In this document: piece after piece, positions 11,054-22,864 of the stretch
Layout of the letters: the number at the start of each line of letters is the position of its first letter
Numbering within the stretch: the stretch's first letter is position 1
NCBI RefSeq assembly: GCF_021602585.1
Contig: NZ_BQIP01000008.1
Location: forward strand, 124,001 to 188,000
DNA length: 64,000 nt
Origin: Pseudomonas faucium
Lineage (GTDB): Bacteria > Pseudomonadota > Gammaproteobacteria > Pseudomonadales > Pseudomonadaceae
Reading direction: 5' to 3'
The notes under the pieces: generated by a model
The model's database searches: none
What the model was told of the DNA's origin: nothing
Seen by the model: only the letters and a program-made list of their open reading frames with translations
Program-made: the position numbers and the translations under genes

Positions 11054-11118
11054 ATCGCCGGCAAGCCGGCTCCCACCTGTACAGCGCTGTACGTGTGGGA
11101 GCCGGCTTGCCGGCGATG
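11054..11118. repeat. Type 1 REP pair (inverted)
   Basis: Two inverted copies of the GCCGGCAAGCCGGCTCCCAC core, head to head, about 24 bases apart, lie between rlmF and valS. They would form a long hairpin in RNA. Confidence 0.93.
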
Positions 11119-11141
11119 GGCTGCTATGGCTTCACGCTAAG

Positions 11142-13988
11142 TTACAGCGCAGCAATCCGCGCATGCTGCTCGGTGAAGTTGGCCAGGGCCTGCTCGGACT
11201 CGGCCAGCTTGGCGCGTTCCTTCTCGATCACCGCAGGCGGCGCCTTGTCGACGAAGGCGGCGTTGGACAGCTTGCCGCCCACACGCTGCACTTCACCTTG
11301 CAAACGCTGGATTTCCTTGTTCAGGCGCGCAAGCTCGGCATCCTTGTCGATCAGGCCAGCCATCGGCACCAGCACCTGCAGGTCGCCCACCAGTGCGGTA
11401 GCCGACAGCGGGGCTTCGTCGGCATCGCCGAGCACGGTGAACGATTCGACCTTGGCCAGCTTCTTGAGCAGCGCCTCGTTCTCCTGCAGGCGACGCTGGT
11501 CGTCGGCATTGGCGTTCTTGAGGAACAGCGGCAGCGGCTTGCCTGGGCCGATGTTCATCTCGGCGCGAATGTTGCGCAGGCCGACCATCAGCTGTTGCAG
11601 CCATTCGATATCGCCTTCGGCCGCCACGTCGATACGGGCTTCGTTGGCCACCGGCCACGGCTGCAGCATGATGGTCTTGCCATCGATGCCCGCCAGCGGC
11701 GCGATGCGCTGCCAGATCTCTTCGGTGATGAACGGCATGAACGGGTGCGCCAGGCGCAGCGCCACTTCCAGCACGCGCACCAGGGTGCGACGGGTGCCAC
11801 GGGCGCGTTCGACCGGGGCGTTTTCGTCCCACAGTACCGGCTTGGACAGCTCCAGGTACCAGTCGCAGTACTGGTTCCAGATGAACTCGTACAGGGCCTG
11901 GCTGGCCAGGTCGAAGCGGAACTGCTCGAGCTGGCGGGTCACTTCGGCTTCGGTGCGCTGCAGCTGCGAGATGATCCAGCGGTCGGCCAGCGACAGCTCG
12001 TAGGCCTCGCCGTTCTGGCCGCAGTCCTCGCCCTTGTCCAGCACGTAGCGGGCGGCGTTCCAGATCTTGTTGCAGAAGTTGCGGTAGCCTTCGACGCGGC
12101 CCATGTCGAACTTGATGTCGCGGCCGGTGGAGGCCAGCGAGCAGAAGGTGAAGCGCAGGGCGTCGGTGCCGTAGCTGGCGATGCCTTCGGGGAACTCGGC
12201 CTTGGTCTGCTTGGCGATCTTCTCGGCAAGCTTGGGCTGCATCATGCCGCTGGTGCGTTTTTCCAGCAGGGCGTCGAGGGTGATGCCGTCGACGATGTCC
12301 AGCGGGTCAAGGACGTTGCCCTTGGACTTGGACATCTTCTGGCCCTGGCCATCGCGCACCAGGCCGTGCACGTACACGGTCTTGAACGGCACCTGCGGGG
12401 TGCCATCCTCGTTCTTGATCAGGTGCATGGTCAGCATGATCATGCGCGCAACCCAGAAGAAGATGATGTCGAAACCGGTGACCAGCACGTCGGTGGAGTG
12501 GAAAGTCTTGAGGAACTCGGTCTGCTGTGGCCAGCCCAGGGTGGAGAAGGTCCACAGGCCCGAACTGAACCAGGTGTCGAGCACGTCGTCGTCCTGGCGC
12601 AGGGCCACGTCGGCGCCCAGGTTGTGCTTGGCGCGGACTTCTTGCTCGTCACGGCCGACGTAGACCTGGCCGGCTTCGTCGTACCAGGCCGGAATGCGGT
12701 GGCCCCACCACAGCTGGCGGCTGATGCACCAGTCCTGGATGTCACGCATCCAGGAGAAGTACATGTTCTCGTACTGCTTGGGCACGAACTGGATGCGGCC
12801 GTCTTCCACGGCAGCGATCGCAGGCTCGGCCAGCGGCTTGGTGGAGACGTACCACTGGTCGGTCAGCCACGGCTCGATGACGGTGCCGGAGCGGTCGCCC
12901 TTCGGTACCTTCAGCGCATGGTCATCGATGCTGACCAACAGGCCCTGGGCATCCAGGTCGGCAACGATCTGCTTGCGCGCGACGAAGCGGTCGAGGCCGG
13001 CGTACTGGGCAGGCAGGCTGGTGTCGACCTGCTCGTTGACGCTGCCGTCGAGGTTGAAGGCCTGGGCGGCGGGCAGCACCAGGGCGTTCTTGTCGAAGAT
13101 GTTGAGCAGCGGCAGGTTGTGGCGTTTGCCGACTTCATAGTCGTTGAAGTCGTGGGCCGGGGTGATCTTCACGCAGCCGGTGCCGAATTCCGGGTCGCAG
13201 TAGTCGTCGGCGACGATCGGGATGCGACGGCCGACCAGCGGCAGTACCACGAACTTGCCGATCAGTGCCTGGTAGCGCTCGTCGGTCGGGTTGACCGCGA
13301 CCGCGGCGTCACCCAGCAGGGTTTCCGGGCGGGTGGTGGCGACGACCAGGTAGTCCTTGCCTTCGGCGGTCTTGGCGCCGTCGGCCAGCGGGTAGCGCAG
13401 GTTCCACAGGTGGCCTTTCTCGTCGTGGTTTTCCACTTCGAGGTCGGAGATTGCCGTGTGCAGCTTGGTGTCCCAGTTAACCAGGCGCTTGCCGCGGTAG
13501 ATCAGGCCATCTTCGTGCAGGCGCACGAAGGCTTCCTTGACCGCTTCGGACAGGCCATCGTCCATGGTGAAGCGCTCGCGGCTCCAGTCGACCGACGAGC
13601 CCAGGCGGCGGATCTGCCGGCTGATGTTGCCACCGGACTGCTCTTTCCATTCCCAGACCTTGTCGAGGAAGGCTTCGCGGCCCAGGTCGTGGCGGTTCTG
13701 GCCCTTGGCTTCGAGCTGGCGCTCGACCAGCATCTGGGTGGCGATACCGGCGTGGTCGGTACCCGGCTGCCACAGGGTGTTGCGGCCCTGCATGCGGCGG
13801 AAACGGATCAGGGCGTCCATGATCGCGTTGTTGAAACCGTGGCCCATGTGCAGGCTGCCCGTCACGTTCGGTGGCGGGATCATGATGGTGTAGGACTCAC
13901 CTGCACCTTGCGGGGCGAAATAGTTCTCGGACTCCCAGGTGTTGTACCAGGAAGTTTCGATGGCGTGCGGCTGGTAGGTCTTATCCAT
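11142..13988 (-). CDS. valS: Valyl-tRNA synthetase
   Basis: This 948-residue class I aminoacyl-tRNA synthetase charges tRNA-Val. The HIGH-type motif is HMGH (residues 47-50, in [15 protein letters not shown]), and the KMSKS motif is in [14 protein letters not shown]. Between them lie the CP1 editing domain ([16 protein letters not shown]) and the catalytic core. The C-terminal roughly 70 residues are rich in Lys, Glu and Leu ([20 protein letters not shown]), the coiled-coil arm typical of ValS. The length is normal. It is downstream of holC and a small unknown gene, the usual pseudomonad order. Confidence 0.98.
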   Translation of the reverse strand: MDKTYQPHAIETSWYNTWESENYFAPQGAGESYTIMIPPPNVTGSLHMGHGFNNAIMDALIRFRRMQGRNTLWQPGTDHAGIATQMLVERQLEAKGQNRHDLGREAFLDKVWEWKEQSGGNISRQIRRLGSSVDWSRERFTMDDGLSEAVKEAFVRLHEDGLIYRGKRLVNWDTKLHTAISDLEVENHDEKGHLWNLRYPLADGAKTAEGKDYLVVATTRPETLLGDAAVAVNPTDERYQALIGKFVVLPLVGRRIPIVADDYCDPEFGTGCVKITPAHDFNDYEVGKRHNLPLLNIFDKNALVLPAAQAFNLDGSVNEQVDTSLPAQYAGLDRFVARKQIVADLDAQGLLVSIDDHALKVPKGDRSGTVIEPWLTDQWYVSTKPLAEPAIAAVEDGRIQFVPKQYENMYFSWMRDIQDWCISRQLWWGHRIPAWYDEAGQVYVGRDEQEVRAKHNLGADVALRQDDDVLDTWFSSGLWTFSTLGWPQQTEFLKTFHSTDVLVTGFDIIFFWVARMIMLTMHLIKNEDGTPQVPFKTVYVHGLVRDGQGQKMSKSKGNVLDPLDIVDGITLDALLEKRTSGMMQPKLAEKIAKQTKAEFPEGIASYGTDALRFTFCSLASTGRDIKFDMGRVEGYRNFCNKIWNAARYVLDKGEDCGQNGEAYELSLADRWIISQLQRTEAEVTRQLEQFRFDLASQALYEFIWNQYCDWYLELSKPVLWDENAPVERARGTRRTLVRVLEVALRLAHPFMPFITEEIWQRIAPLAGIDGKTIMLQPWPVANEARIDVAAEGDIEWLQQLMVGLRNIRAEMNIGPGKPLPLFLKNANADDQRRLQENEALLKKLAKVESFTVLGDADEAPLSATALVGDLQVLVPMAGLIDKDAELARLNKEIQRLQGEVQRVGGKLSNAAFVDKAPPAVIEKERAKLAESEQALANFTEQHARIAAL

Positions 13989-14090
13989 GCGCGGCGGGAC
14001 CCTATGGCATTTATTCGGGAAAGCCGGGAAGTATAACCAAGGTGGGGGCCGCAGGCGACAGCTGTACTCGAGTTGCCTGCCAGGGTCCTA

Positions 14091-14170
14091 TCGCCGGCAA
14101 GCCGGCTCCCACAGGTTCACCATTGCGCTGGAGGCTGGTGCTTTACCTGTGGGAGCCGGCTTGCCGGCGA
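14091..14170. repeat. Type 1 REP pair (inverted)
   Basis: Two inverted GCCGGCAAGCCGGCTCCCAC cores separated by about 40 bases lie between valS and the small gene upstream of it. Confidence 0.93.
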
Positions 14171-14185
14171 TGAGGCCGTCAGGGC

Positions 14186-14563
14186 TTATTCGGAGCGCTG
14201 GATCAACCGCTCGATGCGCGCATCCAGGCGGCGCTTGATCTCGGTCTCGATATGCGGGGTGAAGTCGTTGATCACGTCCTGCATGATCAGCTGCGCCGCC
14301 GCGCGCAGTTCGGCCTCCAGGTGCAGCAAAGTGTCCTGGCGGCGGGTCTGCGGGTCGTCTTCGGGCTCGGGCTCGGCCTTGAGCGGCTCAGGCGCCGGCG
14401 CGGCATTGCCGGCGGGGGTGTCCAGCAGCAGTGGAATCTGCTCGACCGTCTCGGTCAACAACGGCGGCTGCAGGTCGGCATCACCCAGCAGTTGGCGAAT
14501 CGACTCCAGGTCGTCGAGCAGATGGGCGGAATCGGGTAGGGCGGAGGGCTTGTCCATCGTCAT
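14186..14563 (-). CDS. Small acidic protein of unknown function, coupled to holC
   Basis: This 125-residue protein is not assigned to a family I recognise. It has an acidic N-terminal part with a Leu-rich helix (HLLDDLESIRQLLGD), a Pro/Ala/Glu-rich linker at about residues 50-75 (PAGNAAPAPEPLKAEPEPED), and a helical C-terminus (LHLEAELRAAAQLIMQDVINDF..., RRLDARIERLIQ) that could be amphipathic. There is no signal peptide or membrane segment. Its ATG overlaps the holC stop by one base (TAATG), so translation is likely coupled to the DNA polymerase III chi subunit. A second ATG two codons in is an alternative start. Confidence 0.75.
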   Translation of the reverse strand: MTMDKPSALPDSAHLLDDLESIRQLLGDADLQPPLLTETVEQIPLLLDTPAGNAAPAPEPLKAEPEPEDDPQTRRQDTLLHLEAELRAAAQLIMQDVINDFTPHIETEIKRRLDARIERLIQRSE

Positions 14564-14991
14564 TAAAGTCGCTGTAAGCGGTGGTCTTGCAGAGCATAGC
14601 CCTGTTCGCGGTAGAAACGGAATCGTTCACGGGCCGACTGGCGGATGCCTGGCTCCTCGACCACGATCTCGGCAACCCGCTGGAACTGGCCGACGAACGC
14701 GGGCACATCGGCACCCAGGTTGATCAGCAGGTCGCGGTGTTCACCGGCATCGGCGCCCAGGCCCAGGGCCACGGCGGCATCGGCGTGGGCCTCGGCTAGG
14801 TCGTGGGGGACGAAGGCCTCGCCCTTGAAGTGCCACAGGCGCAGGTCCAGCGCCTGGCGCTGTTCGGCGTCCTGGCAGTGCAGGTAGACCCGGTGGCCGA
14901 GGCGCCAGGCCTTCTCGCACAGCTTGCAGGCGAAATCCAGCCGCGCCGACAGCGAGTCGGTGGGCAGGATGTAGAAATCGACTTGGCTCAT
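14563..14991 (-). CDS. holC: DNA polymerase III subunit chi
   Basis: This 142-residue protein fits HolC: MSQVDFYILPTDSLSARLDFACKLCEKAW at the N-terminus, then VYLHCQDAEQRQALD and LWHFKGEAFVPHDL. Chi bridges the clamp loader (through psi) and single-stranded DNA-binding protein at the replication fork. It lies between pepA and the small gene before valS on the same strand; pepA-holC-valS is a conserved gammaproteobacterial order. Confidence 0.94.
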   Translation of the reverse strand: MSQVDFYILPTDSLSARLDFACKLCEKAWRLGHRVYLHCQDAEQRQALDLRLWHFKGEAFVPHDLAEAHADAAVALGLGADAGEHRDLLINLGADVPAFVGQFQRVAEIVVEEPGIRQSARERFRFYREQGYALQDHRLQRL

Positions 14992-15042
14992 GGTGGTGTC
15001 TGCCGACCGGTGGCGCGTTCAGGCGCCACCGGTCATGCGCCA

Positions 15043-16677
<1,635 letters not shown>

Positions 16678-16825
16678 TCATGCGCGGCCAAGTGACAGGC
16701 GCGGCCAATCACAGGATAATGCGCGCACTTTACATGGAGGTTCGCCCCCGGCGAACCGGCATTGGTCTTGGCTGTCGTAAGCCTTTGTTTGGCAATCCGC
16801 CCCTGACAACCCAGGAGTGTCTGGC

Positions 16826-17941
16826 TTGATCGTCTTTCGTTATCTGTCCCGCGAGGTCCTGTTGACCTTGAGCGCCGTCAGCGCCGTGCTGCTGGTGATC
16901 ATCATGAGCGGGCGCTTCATCAAGTACCTGGCCCAGGCGGCCCAGGGCGTGCTCGACCCGAGCGTGCTGTTTCTGATCATGGGTTTCCGCCTGCCGGGCT
17001 TCTTGCAACTGATCCTGCCGCTGGGGCTGTTCCTCGGCATCCTGCTGGCCTACGGCCGCTTGTACCTGGAAAGCGAAATGACCGTGCTGTCAGCCACCGG
17101 CATGAGCCAGCAGCGCCTGCTCGGCCTGACCATGGCACCGGCTGCGCTGGTCGCCCTGCTGGTCGCCTGGCTGAGCCTGAGCCTGGCACCGCTGGGCGTG
17201 GCCCAGGTGCAGCAGATCATCAGCCAGCAGGACGCCCTGACCGAGTTCGACACCCTGGTGCCCGGGCGCTTCCAGACCCTGCGCGATGGCTCGCGGGTGA
17301 CCTACACCGAAGAGCTGTCCGATGACCGCAGCAACCTTGCCGGGGTGTTCATCTCCGAGAAGCGCTTCAACCAGGACAAGACCAAGGACCGCGCACCTTC
17401 GGTGCTGGTCGCCGAAAAAGGCCACCAGGAAGTGCAGGCCGACGGCAACCGCTACCTGGTCCTGCAAAACGGCTACCGCTACGACGGCAACCCCGGCCAG
17501 GCCGACTACCGCGCCATCAAGTACGACACCTACGGCGTGCTGCTGCCCAAGCCTGAAGTCAGCGAGGAAGTGACCGAACGCGAAGCGATTCCGACCTCCG
17601 AGCTGTTCGGCAGTGGCGGCCTGCGCGAGCGTGCCGAGCTGCAATGGCGAATCTCGCTGCCGATCCTGGTATTCGTCGTGACCCTGCTGGCGGTGCCGCT
17701 GGCCAGGGTCAACCCGCGCCAAGGCCGCTTCCTCAAGCTGTTGCCGGCGATTCTTTTGTACATGGCCTACCTGACAATGCTGATTTCCGCTCGCGGCGCC
17801 CTGGAAAAGGGCAAGTTGCCGATCGCCCTGGGGCTGTGGTGGGTGCACGCCCTGTTCCTGTTGATCGGCCTTGGCCTGATGTACTGGGAACCGCTGCGCC
17901 TGAAGATGGCTGCGCGTCGTGCGGAGGTGGCCCGTGGCTAA
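16826..17941 (+). CDS. lptF: LPS export permease LptF
   Basis: This 371-residue inner-membrane permease belongs to the LptB2FG ABC transporter, which extracts lipopolysaccharide and hands it to the LptC-A-D bridge. It has about three membrane segments (LLTLSAVSAVLLVIIMSG, PGFLQLILPLGLFLGILL), a periplasmic jellyroll region in the middle and three C-terminal segments. I prefer TTG 16826, which has AGGAG nine bases upstream and gives a start (IVFRYLSREV) like other LptF proteins; GTG 16817 sits directly on the Shine-Dalgarno. It overlaps lptG by eight bases. Confidence 0.95.
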   Translation: MIVFRYLSREVLLTLSAVSAVLLVIIMSGRFIKYLAQAAQGVLDPSVLFLIMGFRLPGFLQLILPLGLFLGILLAYGRLYLESEMTVLSATGMSQQRLLGLTMAPAALVALLVAWLSLSLAPLGVAQVQQIISQQDALTEFDTLVPGRFQTLRDGSRVTYTEELSDDRSNLAGVFISEKRFNQDKTKDRAPSVLVAEKGHQEVQADGNRYLVLQNGYRYDGNPGQADYRAIKYDTYGVLLPKPEVSEEVTEREAIPTSELFGSGGLRERAELQWRISLPILVFVVTLLAVPLARVNPRQGRFLKLLPAILLYMAYLTMLISARGALEKGKLPIALGLWWVHALFLLIGLGLMYWEPLRLKMAARRAEVARG

Positions 17942-18995
17942 GCTCGATCGCTACATCGGCCAGAGCGTGCTGCTGGCCATCCTCGCCGTGCTGGGGATCA
18001 TCCTCGGCCTGGCTTCGCTGTTCGCCTTCATCGATGAGATGAGCGACCTGAGCGATACCTACACCGTGATGGACGCCGGCAGCTTCGTGCTGCTGACCGC
18101 ACCGCGGCGCCTGTACGACATGCTGCCGATGGCCGCGCTGATCGGCTGCCTGATCGGCCTGGGCAGCCTGGCCAGCAACAGCGAGCTGACCATCATGCGC
18201 GCCGCCGGTGTGTCCATCGGGCGTATCGTCTGGGCGGTGATGAAGCCGATGCTGGTGCTGATGCTGGTCGGCGTGCTGATCGGCGAATACGTCGCCCCGG
18301 TCACCGAGAACAAGGCCCAGGCCGACCGTTCCCTGGCCCAGGGCGGTGGTGAGGCGCAGAGCTCCAAGCGCGGCATGTGGCACCGCCAGGGCGAGGAGTT
18401 CGTGCACATCAACGCCGTGCAGCCCAATGGCCTGCTGCTGGGGGTGACCCGCTACCGCTTCGACAGCGATCGCAAGATCGTCACCTCGAGCTTCGCCCGC
18501 CGTGCCCAGTACAACCAGGACCACTGGCTGCTCAGCGACGTCAGCACCACCTACTTCCGTGGCGACCATACCGAAGTGGTCAAGGCCCCCGAGGAGCGCT
18601 GGGACGTGTCGGTCACGCCAGAGCTGCTGAACACGGTGATCCTGGCGCCGGAGTCGCTGTCCATCAGCGGGCTGTGGGACTACATCCACTACCTGTCCGA
18701 CCAGGGCTTGAACAACTCCCGCTATTGGCTGGCGTTCTGGACCAAGGTGCTGCAGCCGATGGTGACGGCGGCGCTGGTGCTGATGGCGATTTCCTTCATC
18801 TTCGGGCCGCTGCGTTCGGTAACCCTCGGCCAGCGGGTGTTCACCGGGGTGCTGGTGGGCTTCGTGTTCCGCATCGCCGGCGACCTGCTGGGCCCTTCGA
18901 GCCAGGTGTTCGGCTTCCCGCCGCTGTTGGCGGTGGTGATTCCGGCGGGGGTCTGTGCCCTGGCCGGGGTGTGGTTGCTGCGCCGGGCGGGATGA
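17934..18995 (+). CDS. lptG: LPS export permease LptG
   Basis: This 353-residue inner-membrane protein pairs with LptF in the lipopolysaccharide transporter. GTG 17934 (AKLDRYIGQSVLLAIL) overlaps the lptF end, indicating coupled translation. It has N-terminal segments, a periplasmic domain with VQPNGLLLGVTRYRFD, and C-terminal segments (MVTAALVLMAISFIFGPL). The length and lptF-lptG order are standard. Confidence 0.96.
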   Translation: MAKLDRYIGQSVLLAILAVLGIILGLASLFAFIDEMSDLSDTYTVMDAGSFVLLTAPRRLYDMLPMAALIGCLIGLGSLASNSELTIMRAAGVSIGRIVWAVMKPMLVLMLVGVLIGEYVAPVTENKAQADRSLAQGGGEAQSSKRGMWHRQGEEFVHINAVQPNGLLLGVTRYRFDSDRKIVTSSFARRAQYNQDHWLLSDVSTTYFRGDHTEVVKAPEERWDVSVTPELLNTVILAPESLSISGLWDYIHYLSDQGLNNSRYWLAFWTKVLQPMVTAALVLMAISFIFGPLRSVTLGQRVFTGVLVGFVFRIAGDLLGPSSQVFGFPPLLAVVIPAGVCALAGVWLLRRAG

Positions 18996-19011
18996 TGGCC
19001 TGGCTGCAATG

Positions 19012-19039
19012 AAAAAGCCGACCTCAGGGTCGGCTTTTT
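19012..19039 (+). terminator. Bidirectional terminator between lptG and the RDD gene
   Basis: AAAAAGCCGACC-TCAG-GGTCGGCTTTTT is symmetrical with A and T runs on both sides, so it can stop both the lptFG transcript and the convergent RDD-gene transcript. Confidence 0.93.
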
Positions 19040-19058
19040 CATGGGCAGCTGCTTACGG

Positions 19059-19547
19059 CTATTTATTGCGCTTGGGCACCCGCACCAGCTGGGTTTCCGA
19101 GTAGATGTCATGCCAGCCACGCTGGCGCTTGTCGATCAACGACCAGAAGAAGCCCAGCCCCAGGCACAGCCACGAGGCGATCGAGACCACGAAACGCAGC
19201 AGCGCCTGCCACAGGCTGATGGCGCTGCCATCGGCGTTCTGCACCCGCACGCCCCACACCTGCATGCCCAGCGTCTGCCCGCCATGGGTCCAGAACTTGG
19301 CAAAGAAGCCGAACAGCACGAACAACAAGACCGTGGAAAGCAGCGGGTCGCCGTCCAGCGCGCCGGCTTCGGTCAGCTCGCGCATGCGGGCTTCGCCGAT
19401 GATCGCCATCTGGATCATCTTGTAGGCACCGGCAGTGACGATCAGCAGCGCCGTGCACAGCAAGAAGTCATAGAACATCGCCGCCAGGCGCCGGCCAAGG
19501 CCGACCGGTGGGAAATCACCCTGGGGTGAGAGCAGAGGCTTGGACAT
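19059..19547 (-). CDS. RDD family membrane protein
   Basis: This 162-residue protein begins MSKPLLSPQGDFPPVGLGRRLAAMFYDFLL, with the Arg...Asp pattern that gives the RDD family its name, and has about three or four hydrophobic segments (LLIVTAGAYKMIQMAI, TVLLFVLFGFFAKFW, WQALLRFVVSIASWLCLGLG). The ending IDKRQRGWHDIYSETQLV is also typical. RDD proteins are inner-membrane proteins; some are implicated in Na+/H+ exchange or assembly, and most have no known role. It converges with lptG. Confidence 0.88.
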   Translation of the reverse strand: MSKPLLSPQGDFPPVGLGRRLAAMFYDFLLCTALLIVTAGAYKMIQMAIIGEARMRELTEAGALDGDPLLSTVLLFVLFGFFAKFWTHGGQTLGMQVWGVRVQNADGSAISLWQALLRFVVSIASWLCLGLGFFWSLIDKRQRGWHDIYSETQLVRVPKRNK

Positions 19548-19587
19548 GCAAAACGGCTCCGAATGGCGAAGCCGGTATTCTACGGGC

Positions 19588-19624
19588 AAAAAAAAGCCCC
19601 TGCACTGGGCAGGGGCTTTCTTTC
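19588..19624 (-). terminator. Terminator of the cold-shock gene
   Basis: On the minus strand, GAAAGCCCCTGCC / GGCAGGGGCTTTTTTTT forms a GC stem followed by a long T-run, 16 bases after the cold-shock stop codon. Confidence 0.92.
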
Positions 19625-19639
19625 GAAGTCTCGAGCGGC

Positions 19640-19852
19640 TTAGCCGAGGACCTGAACCTTGTCAGCCTGCATGCCTTTCTGGCCCTGGACTGCTTCGAAG
19701 GTGACTTTCTGGCCTTCTTTCAGGCTCTTGAAACCGTTGCCTTCGATGGCGCGGAAGTGCACGAACAGATCAGCACCGCTTTCTGGGGTGATGAAACCGT
19801 AACCTTTTTCGTCATTGAACCACTTGACGGTACCGTTCTGACGCTCAGCCAT
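19640..19852 (-). CDS. Cold-shock protein, CspA family
   Basis: This 70-residue single OB-fold protein has the RNA-binding motifs [14 protein letters not shown] (RNP1) and LFVHFRAI (RNP2). CspA proteins bind single-stranded RNA and DNA, loosen RNA structure and can serve as transcription antiterminators. It has a possible leader of about 170 nt, like cold-inducible csp genes, and its own terminator. Pseudomonads carry several paralogs; which one is cold-induced cannot be told from sequence. Confidence 0.95.
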   Translation of the reverse strand: MAERQNGTVKWFNDEKGYGFITPESGADLFVHFRAIEGNGFKSLKEGQKVTFEAVQGQKGMQADKVQVLG

Positions 19853-20027
19853 TTTCTTATTTCCTATGAAGCTTGAATTTTAATGACAGTTTCTTTCACG
19901 TTATATAAGAGTGAAAGAGTACTGGGCTGGGTTGCAGGAAAGTAAGAGACGTCGAACGGGTTGTAGCAGATTGCGGCTACTGGCCCAGGTCACGAACTGT
20001 TGCGACCCATGCAAACACAGTGAAGTG

Positions 20028-20057
20028 ACTCTACGCCAACTCCCGCGAAAAAAACAA
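20028..20057 (-). promoter_or_regulatory. Putative sigma-70 promoter of the cold-shock gene
   Basis: On the minus strand, -35 TTGTTT (20057-20052), an 18-base spacer and -10 TAGAGT (20033-20028). The start would fall near 20020, giving a leader of about 170 nt, a length usual for cspA-type messages. Prediction only. Confidence 0.45.
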
Positions 20058-20091
20058 GCCCTTGGTCGTCTGGAAAATCAGGCTTTTTCCA
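20048..20091 (-). terminator. Possible terminator of the gcv operon
   Basis: On the minus strand, hairpin arms TGGAAAA/TTTTCCA (20091-20071) or AAGCC/GGCTT (20085-20056) precede a run of seven T (20054-20048). The position, about 120 bases after gcvT, fits termination of the gcv transcript. The stem is weak. Confidence 0.45.
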
Positions 20092-20155
20092 GTGACCGAA
20101 CAGTTTGTTGGAAACGGCATGCAGCCTGGCCTGGCGCCGTGTTCAAAAGTTATTG

Positions 20156-20188
20156 GGCAGGTTCGAAATCGAATATCGCGAACCTGCC
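20156..20188. repeat. 10-bp inverted repeat just after gcvT
   Basis: GGCAGGTTCG and CGAACCTGCC form perfect arms around a 13-base loop. No T-run follows on the minus strand, so it is more likely an mRNA-stabilising 3' hairpin or protein site than a classical terminator. Confidence 0.6.
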
Positions 20189-20209
20189 AGATAACCTCAC
20201 ACGGTGCCT

Positions 20210-21331
20210 TCAACCGCGATAGTAACGTTGCGGAACAAAAGGCATTTTGCTGACTTTCAGGGCCACCTTCTTACCGCGCACCCTGGCAAACAGTGGTGTA
20301 TCGATTGCGCCATGTTCGATATCGACATAGCCCATCGCAAGCGGTGCACCGAGTGTCGGGCCGAAGCCGCCACTGCACACTTTGCCGACCACTTTGTCAG
20401 TTGCATCGACAATCTCGGCGCCTTCGCGCACCGGGGTGCGTTCCTGCGGCAGCAAGCCGACGCGCTTGCGTGCCACACCCTGTTGCTGTTGGGCGAAGAT
20501 CGCCTCGGCACCGGGGAAGCCTCCGGCGCGGGCGCCGTCGGCGCGGCGTACCTTGGAGATCGCCCAGAGCAGGCTGGCCTCGATCGGCGTGGTGTTGGTG
20601 TCCATGTCGTGGCCGTACAGGCACAGGCCGGCTTCCAGGCGCAGCGAGTCGCGGGCACCCAGGCCGATCGGTTGCACCTCGGGTTCGGCCAGCAGGCGGC
20701 GGGCGAGGGCTTCGGCGGCTTCAACCGGCACCGAGATTTCGTACCCGTCTTCGCCGGTGTAACCCGAGCGGCTGATGAAGCAGTCCTGCCCGAGCAGGCT
20801 GACCGGACGGAACTGCATGAAGGTCATGCCGGCCACTTCCGGCGCCAGGCGCTCGAGCACCTTGGCCGCAGCCGGGCCTTGCAGGGCGAGCAGGGCGCGC
20901 TGTTCGAACAGCGGCTGGACTTCGCAGCGGCTGGCGATGTGCCGTTGCAGGTGGGCCAGGTCCTGGTCCTTGCAGGCGGCGTTGACCACCAGGAACAGGG
21001 TGTCGTCGCCCAGGTTGGCGACCATCAGGTCGTCAAGGATGCCGCCTTGCGCGTTGGTGAACATGGCGTAGCGCTGCATGCCCACCGGCAGGTCGACGAT
21101 GTCCACCGGCACCAGGGTTTCCAGGGCCCGGGCAGCGTCCTTGCCGCGCAGGATGATCTGGCCCATGTGCGAGACGTCGAACAGGCCAGCCTGATCGCGG
21201 GTGTGCAGGTGCTCCTTGAGCACGCCCAGCGGGTACTGCACCGGCATGTCGAAGCCGGCGAACGGCACCATGCGTGCGCCCAGTTCCAGGTGCAGGGCGT
21301 GCAGCGGGGTCTTTTGCAGTGTTTCGGACAT
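20210..21331 (-). CDS. gcvT: Glycine cleavage system T protein (aminomethyltransferase)
   Basis: This 373-residue protein transfers the methylene carbon of glycine from lipoyl-GcvH to tetrahydrofolate, releasing ammonia. Typical stretches are [36 protein letters not shown] and [16 protein letters not shown] 21331 is chosen; an in-frame TTG lies one codon upstream. It follows sdaA by 27 bases on the same strand and is the last gene of the gcvH-gcvP-sdaA-gcvT unit. Confidence 0.97.
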   Translation of the reverse strand: MSETLQKTPLHALHLELGARMVPFAGFDMPVQYPLGVLKEHLHTRDQAGLFDVSHMGQIILRGKDAARALETLVPVDIVDLPVGMQRYAMFTNAQGGILDDLMVANLGDDTLFLVVNAACKDQDLAHLQRHIASRCEVQPLFEQRALLALQGPAAAKVLERLAPEVAGMTFMQFRPVSLLGQDCFISRSGYTGEDGYEISVPVEAAEALARRLLAEPEVQPIGLGARDSLRLEAGLCLYGHDMDTNTTPIEASLLWAISKVRRADGARAGGFPGAEAIFAQQQQGVARKRVGLLPQERTPVREGAEIVDATDKVVGKVCSGGFGPTLGAPLAMGYVDIEHGAIDTPLFARVRGKKVALKVSKMPFVPQRYYRG

Positions 21332-21358
21332 CAAGGACTCCTTGGTTTTATTGTCGGG

Positions 21359-22735
<1,377 letters not shown>

Positions 22736-22780
22736 GGTGGTTCCTCCTGGTTAAGCCGATTGGGGCTGCTGCGCAGCCCA

Positions 22781-22842
22781 TCGCCGGCGAGCCGGCTCCC
22801 ACAAGGACGGCGCGGCGCCTGTGGGAGCCGGCTTGCCGGCGA
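22781..22842. repeat. Type 1 REP pair (inverted) inside the gcv operon
   Basis: Two inverted cores (the left one GCCGGCGAGCCGGCTCCCAC, one base different from the common form) lie between gcvP and sdaA. Confidence 0.92.
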
Positions 22843-22864
22843 TGAGGCCGGCAAGCCAGTCAGG

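Larger units (their letters stand above)
19853..20209. other. Intergenic region between gcvT and the cold-shock gene
   Basis: These 357 bases lie upstream of the cold-shock gene and downstream of gcvT, both on the minus strand. They hold a 10-bp inverted repeat close to gcvT, a possible terminator ending in seven T, an overlapping sigma-70-like promoter and a long 5' leader with an AATAAGAA stretch next to the cold-shock start codon. No further gene is evident. Confidence 0.6.

Noticed and set aside
11035-11076. N-terminal extensions beginning MGAGLPAM before rlmF, hemO and gtsB
   Set aside because: These residues are the translation of the REP core and are not conserved in the protein families. 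Internal starts give the family N-termini.
11163-14036. A 957-codon open frame opposite valS
   Set aside because: Same reason: antisense to a conserved, intact valS, low-complexity product, no family resemblance.
14073-14723. Plus-strand open frame across the REP pair and holC region
   Set aside because: It begins within REP sequence, is Ser/Arg-rich without a domain, and is opposite holC and its coupled gene.
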